Shown here one piece after another: positions 62,361-64,000 of a DNA stretch of 64,000 nt (its first letter is position 1; every line of letters starts with the position of its first letter). The position numbers were made by a program, and so were the translations under genes. The notes beneath the pieces are model-generated. The model had not been told where the DNA came from. It saw nothing but the letters and a program-made list of their open reading frames with translations, and did not search any database. The stretch spans positions 59,478-123,477 of the forward strand of contig NZ_NIJM01000005.1 of NCBI RefSeq assembly GCF_002836945.1. The letters are read 5' to 3'. Source of the DNA: Shewanella chilikensis. GTDB taxonomy: Bacteria > Pseudomonadota > Gammaproteobacteria > Enterobacterales > Shewanellaceae.

Positions 62361-62885
62361 ATGCTGGAACTGGTGGACTTTATCCGGTTGTTCAGCCAGC
62401 ACGGACGTCTGGTTTCCCTGCCGCAGCTGTTGGCTGTGGCAGGGGATGACACAGAGAAGGCTGTGGATGCGGTACAAGAGTATATCCGTTTGATCCTGGC
62501 GCCTGAACACAGGGATCTGAAGATGCGTGTATCAGAGGGAGAACACTTTTTCTATTCAGACCGTTACATGGTCGACAGCTATGCCAACCGTTGGTTGGCA
62601 CTGCAACGCGGCGAGGTTGCCGCGACCCTGGCGCAGCAGATCCGCGAAGCCAGTTGTCGCCATACCGCTGTGCTTGAGGCTTCGGTTTTGGGGTATCCCC
62701 CTTATAGCCTGGATGTCGAAGCGCAGCAAGCGCTGCGACAACAGTTGCTGGCGATGCCGGAATATGACGACATACGCTATGACATAGGCAACGATGGCAA
62801 GGGGTATTACTTCTCCACCGATGGTCTGAGTCCTGAATATGCCAGAGTGCTCGCAGACTACGACCCGTTTGAATGGTCATGCTGA
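62361..62885 (+). CDS. Small partner protein of the oxidoreductase (YdhW-like position)
   Basis: 174 residues, starting three bases after the oxidoreductase stop. Acidic and helical (MLELVDFIRLFSQHGRLVSLPQLLAVAGDDTEKAVDAVQEYIRLIL), then RVSEGEHFFYSDRYMVDSYANRWLALQRGEVAATLAQQI and a C-terminal part with YDIGNDGKGYYFSTDGLSPEYARVLADYDPFEWSC. No cofactor motif or signal peptide. In E. coli the small ydhW gene follows ydhV, so an accessory or maturation role is inferred from position; sequence identity cannot be judged by eye. Confidence 0.7.
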   Translation: MLELVDFIRLFSQHGRLVSLPQLLAVAGDDTEKAVDAVQEYIRLILAPEHRDLKMRVSEGEHFFYSDRYMVDSYANRWLALQRGEVAATLAQQIREASCRHTAVLEASVLGYPPYSLDVEAQQALRQQLLAMPEYDDIRYDIGNDGKGYYFSTDGLSPEYARVLADYDPFEWSC

Positions 62886-62940
62886 GCCCGGAAGTCTGAT
62901 GCCTCCCTGCGGGCGTGCTCCCGAGCATCAGACATCCGGG
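62885..62940. repeat. 17-bp inverted repeat after the oxidoreductase operon
   Basis: The arms at 62885-62901 and 62924-62940 (GCCCGGAAGTCTGATGC and its complement) match at 16 of 17 positions, with a 22-bp loop. It lies directly at the stop codon and before a separate terminator, resembling a REP-type element or an mRNA-stabilising hairpin. Confidence 0.75.
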
Positions 62941-62952
62941 CGAGGCACTTAT

Positions 62953-62978
62953 CCCGGGCTCCAATGCCCGGGTTTTCT
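62953..62978 (+). terminator. Terminator of the Fe-S/oxidoreductase operon
   Basis: CCCGGGC-TCCAAT-GCCCGGG followed by TTTTCTT. Confidence 0.85.
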
Positions 62979-63078
62979 TATCCTCTGCCGTCAAGCTCAC
63001 AACATAAGCCTGTTCTCACAGTGCATTTTGCCGCAATGAGTGGAATAATATCGCCATTCGCTTTCTGGGAGGCAAACA

Positions 63079-63633
63079 GTGAACCGAGCGGTTTTTTTGG
63101 ATAGAGATGGTGTAATCAATGTCGATCACGGCTATGTACATCAAATAGATGATTTTGAATATATCGAAGGCGTCTTCGATGCTTGCCTGGCGTTGAAGCA
63201 ACAAGGCTATAAGCTGGTGGTGGTGACCAATCAGTCGGGGATTGCCCGTGGGCTCTACACTGAAGAGCAGTTTGCCAGCCTGACTGAATGGATGGATTGG
63301 AACTTTGCCGACAAGGGCGTGGATCTCGATGGTATCTATTACTGCCCGCACCATCCGGAGAAGGGCATAGGTGAATACAAGCAGGATTGTGACTGCCGTA
63401 AACCCAAGGCAGGAATGATCAACAGTGCTGCCAGTTTTCTTAAGCTGAATCTTGCTGCCAGTGTAATGGTTGGTGACAAGGCTGATGATATGCGCGCCGC
63501 CAAAGCGGCGGGGATCCCGGTGCGGATCCTGGTCAGAAGTGGCAAAGAGGTGACTCAGGAAGCCATGGATGAGGCGAGCGTAGTACTGGATAGCATTGCC
63601 GATGTACCTAAATATCTGGCATCACTGGCCTAA
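63079..63633 (+). CDS. gmhB: D-glycero-beta-D-manno-heptose-1,7-bisphosphate 7-phosphatase
   Basis: 184 residues from GTG 63079 (GGAGG upstream). HAD-superfamily motifs: FLDRDGVIN (nucleophile Asp and acid/base Asp), [12 protein letters not shown], and [17 protein letters not shown]. The zinc-binding loop [25 protein letters not shown] has the Cys/His set specific to GmhB. It removes the C7 phosphate in ADP-heptose synthesis for LPS core. An rRNA operon follows immediately, as in many gammaproteobacteria. Confidence 0.95.
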   Translation: MNRAVFLDRDGVINVDHGYVHQIDDFEYIEGVFDACLALKQQGYKLVVVTNQSGIARGLYTEEQFASLTEWMDWNFADKGVDLDGIYYCPHHPEKGIGEYKQDCDCRKPKAGMINSAASFLKLNLAASVMVGDKADDMRAAKAAGIPVRILVRSGKEVTQEAMDEASVVLDSIADVPKYLASLA

Positions 63634-63709
63634 TTTGGCGGATTATCGGACTTCTTGGTGTAATAGTAATCACTCGAAGGCTTTGATAAGAAAAATCGCC
63701 TTTTAGGGG

Positions 63710-63737
63710 TTGCGCAAAAATTCAGGCTCCCTATAAT
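63710..63737 (+). promoter_or_regulatory. rRNA operon promoter
   Basis: TTGCGC (63710-63715), 16-bp spacer, TATAAT (63732-63737), with a GC-rich discriminator (GCGCAACC) typical of stringently controlled rRNA promoters. AT-rich sequence upstream fits an UP element and Fis sites. Confidence 0.85.
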
Positions 63738-63744
63738 GCGCAAC

Positions 63745-64000
63745 CACTGACCCGCGACAGGGTCTGGAAGTCAAAGATTCAAGCATCGAATGCTTTAAGT
63801 TGAAATGCTTGGCTGGCTTCTTTTGCTCTTTAACAATATATCAAGCAATCTGTGTGGACACTCACAGGCATTGAGAAATCGACAAAACGATTTAACTCGA
63901 TGAAGAGTGTTCATACGTCGGAGGCCAAGCGGTCTTAGGAAGACAATTCGTATCCGCAACTCCTTGGCTCACAGAACGACATGGCTACGATCCGACTTCT
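63745..64000 (+). other. rRNA operon leader with antitermination sites
   Basis: TGCTCTTTAACAA (63824-63836) is the boxA-type Nus antitermination sequence, followed by CAATCTGTGTGGAC, as in gammaproteobacterial rrn leaders. The paired sequences AAGCATCGAATGCTT and later segments will form the 16S processing stem. 16S rRNA itself has not begun by position 64000 and should start just beyond. Confidence 0.85.

Overview
The window looks like chromosome from a marine gammaproteobacterium of the Shewanella lineage. Support comes from the gene order dinG/polB - porin - TonB-dependent receptor - TtpC-type TonB2 operon, an OmcA/MtrC-family outer-membrane multihaem cytochrome, rnt-motY, smrB-prmB-aroC-yfcL synteny, DUF3083 and DUF2057 proteins, and gmhB directly before an rRNA operon. 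Species cannot be fixed by eye.

Layout. 1-1571: 5' part of a DASS/SLC13 transporter and a secreted ComEA-like helix-hairpin-helix protein. 1650-7841: the 4.5S RNA gene (ffs) with a ~6 kb integrated element in its 3' end, bounded by a perfect 122-bp direct repeat. The element carries a tyrosine integrase, decayed phage antirepressor genes (BRO-N, Rha-like, KilA-N), CCTTAGGTCT repeats, a serine resolvase, an AT-rich cargo gene and a broken minus-strand gene cut off at the right repeat. Beyond that repeat lies the decayed start of a second integrase, so the site has been used more than once. 8171-13663 (minus): dinG-yfcA-priC-DUF2057-HDAC-like-comFB, divergent from polB across a LexA box. 16334-26345: porin, TonB-dependent receptor and the operon DUF3450-ttpC-exbB-exbD-tonB-TPR, which energises outer-membrane uptake. 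27013-36803: a beta-helix/dihaem fusion lipoprotein, a SUFU-domain protein, DUF3083, a GNAT, tesA with the divergent ybbA-ybbP-like ABC pair, and a small membrane protein. 36872-42094 (minus): a large propeller-PAS-GGDEF-EAL sensor, a secreted protein made of 14 identical 13-residue repeats, and a 38-residue peptide gene. 42383-56649: housekeeping genes (M16 protease, sixA, smrB, prmB, aroC, MFS, ATP-NAD kinase family, yfcL, DUF3137, rnt, motY, fabH, GntR regulator). 56906-62885: an eleven-haem outer-membrane cytochrome divergent from a Tat Fe-S protein, an aldehyde:ferredoxin oxidoreductase-family enzyme and a small partner (YdhY/YdhV/YdhW-like). 63079-64000: gmhB and the promoter and antitermination leader of an rRNA operon whose 16S gene lies just past the window.

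The least explained locus is 36872-37712. A signal-peptide protein consists almost only of perfect 13-residue repeats kept identical despite synonymous DNA changes. Its ribosome-binding site is buried in a perfect 13-bp inverted repeat, and a well-formed micro-gene follows it. The ffs island, the cytochrome/oxidoreductase cluster and the beta-helix/haem fusion are the next most interesting.
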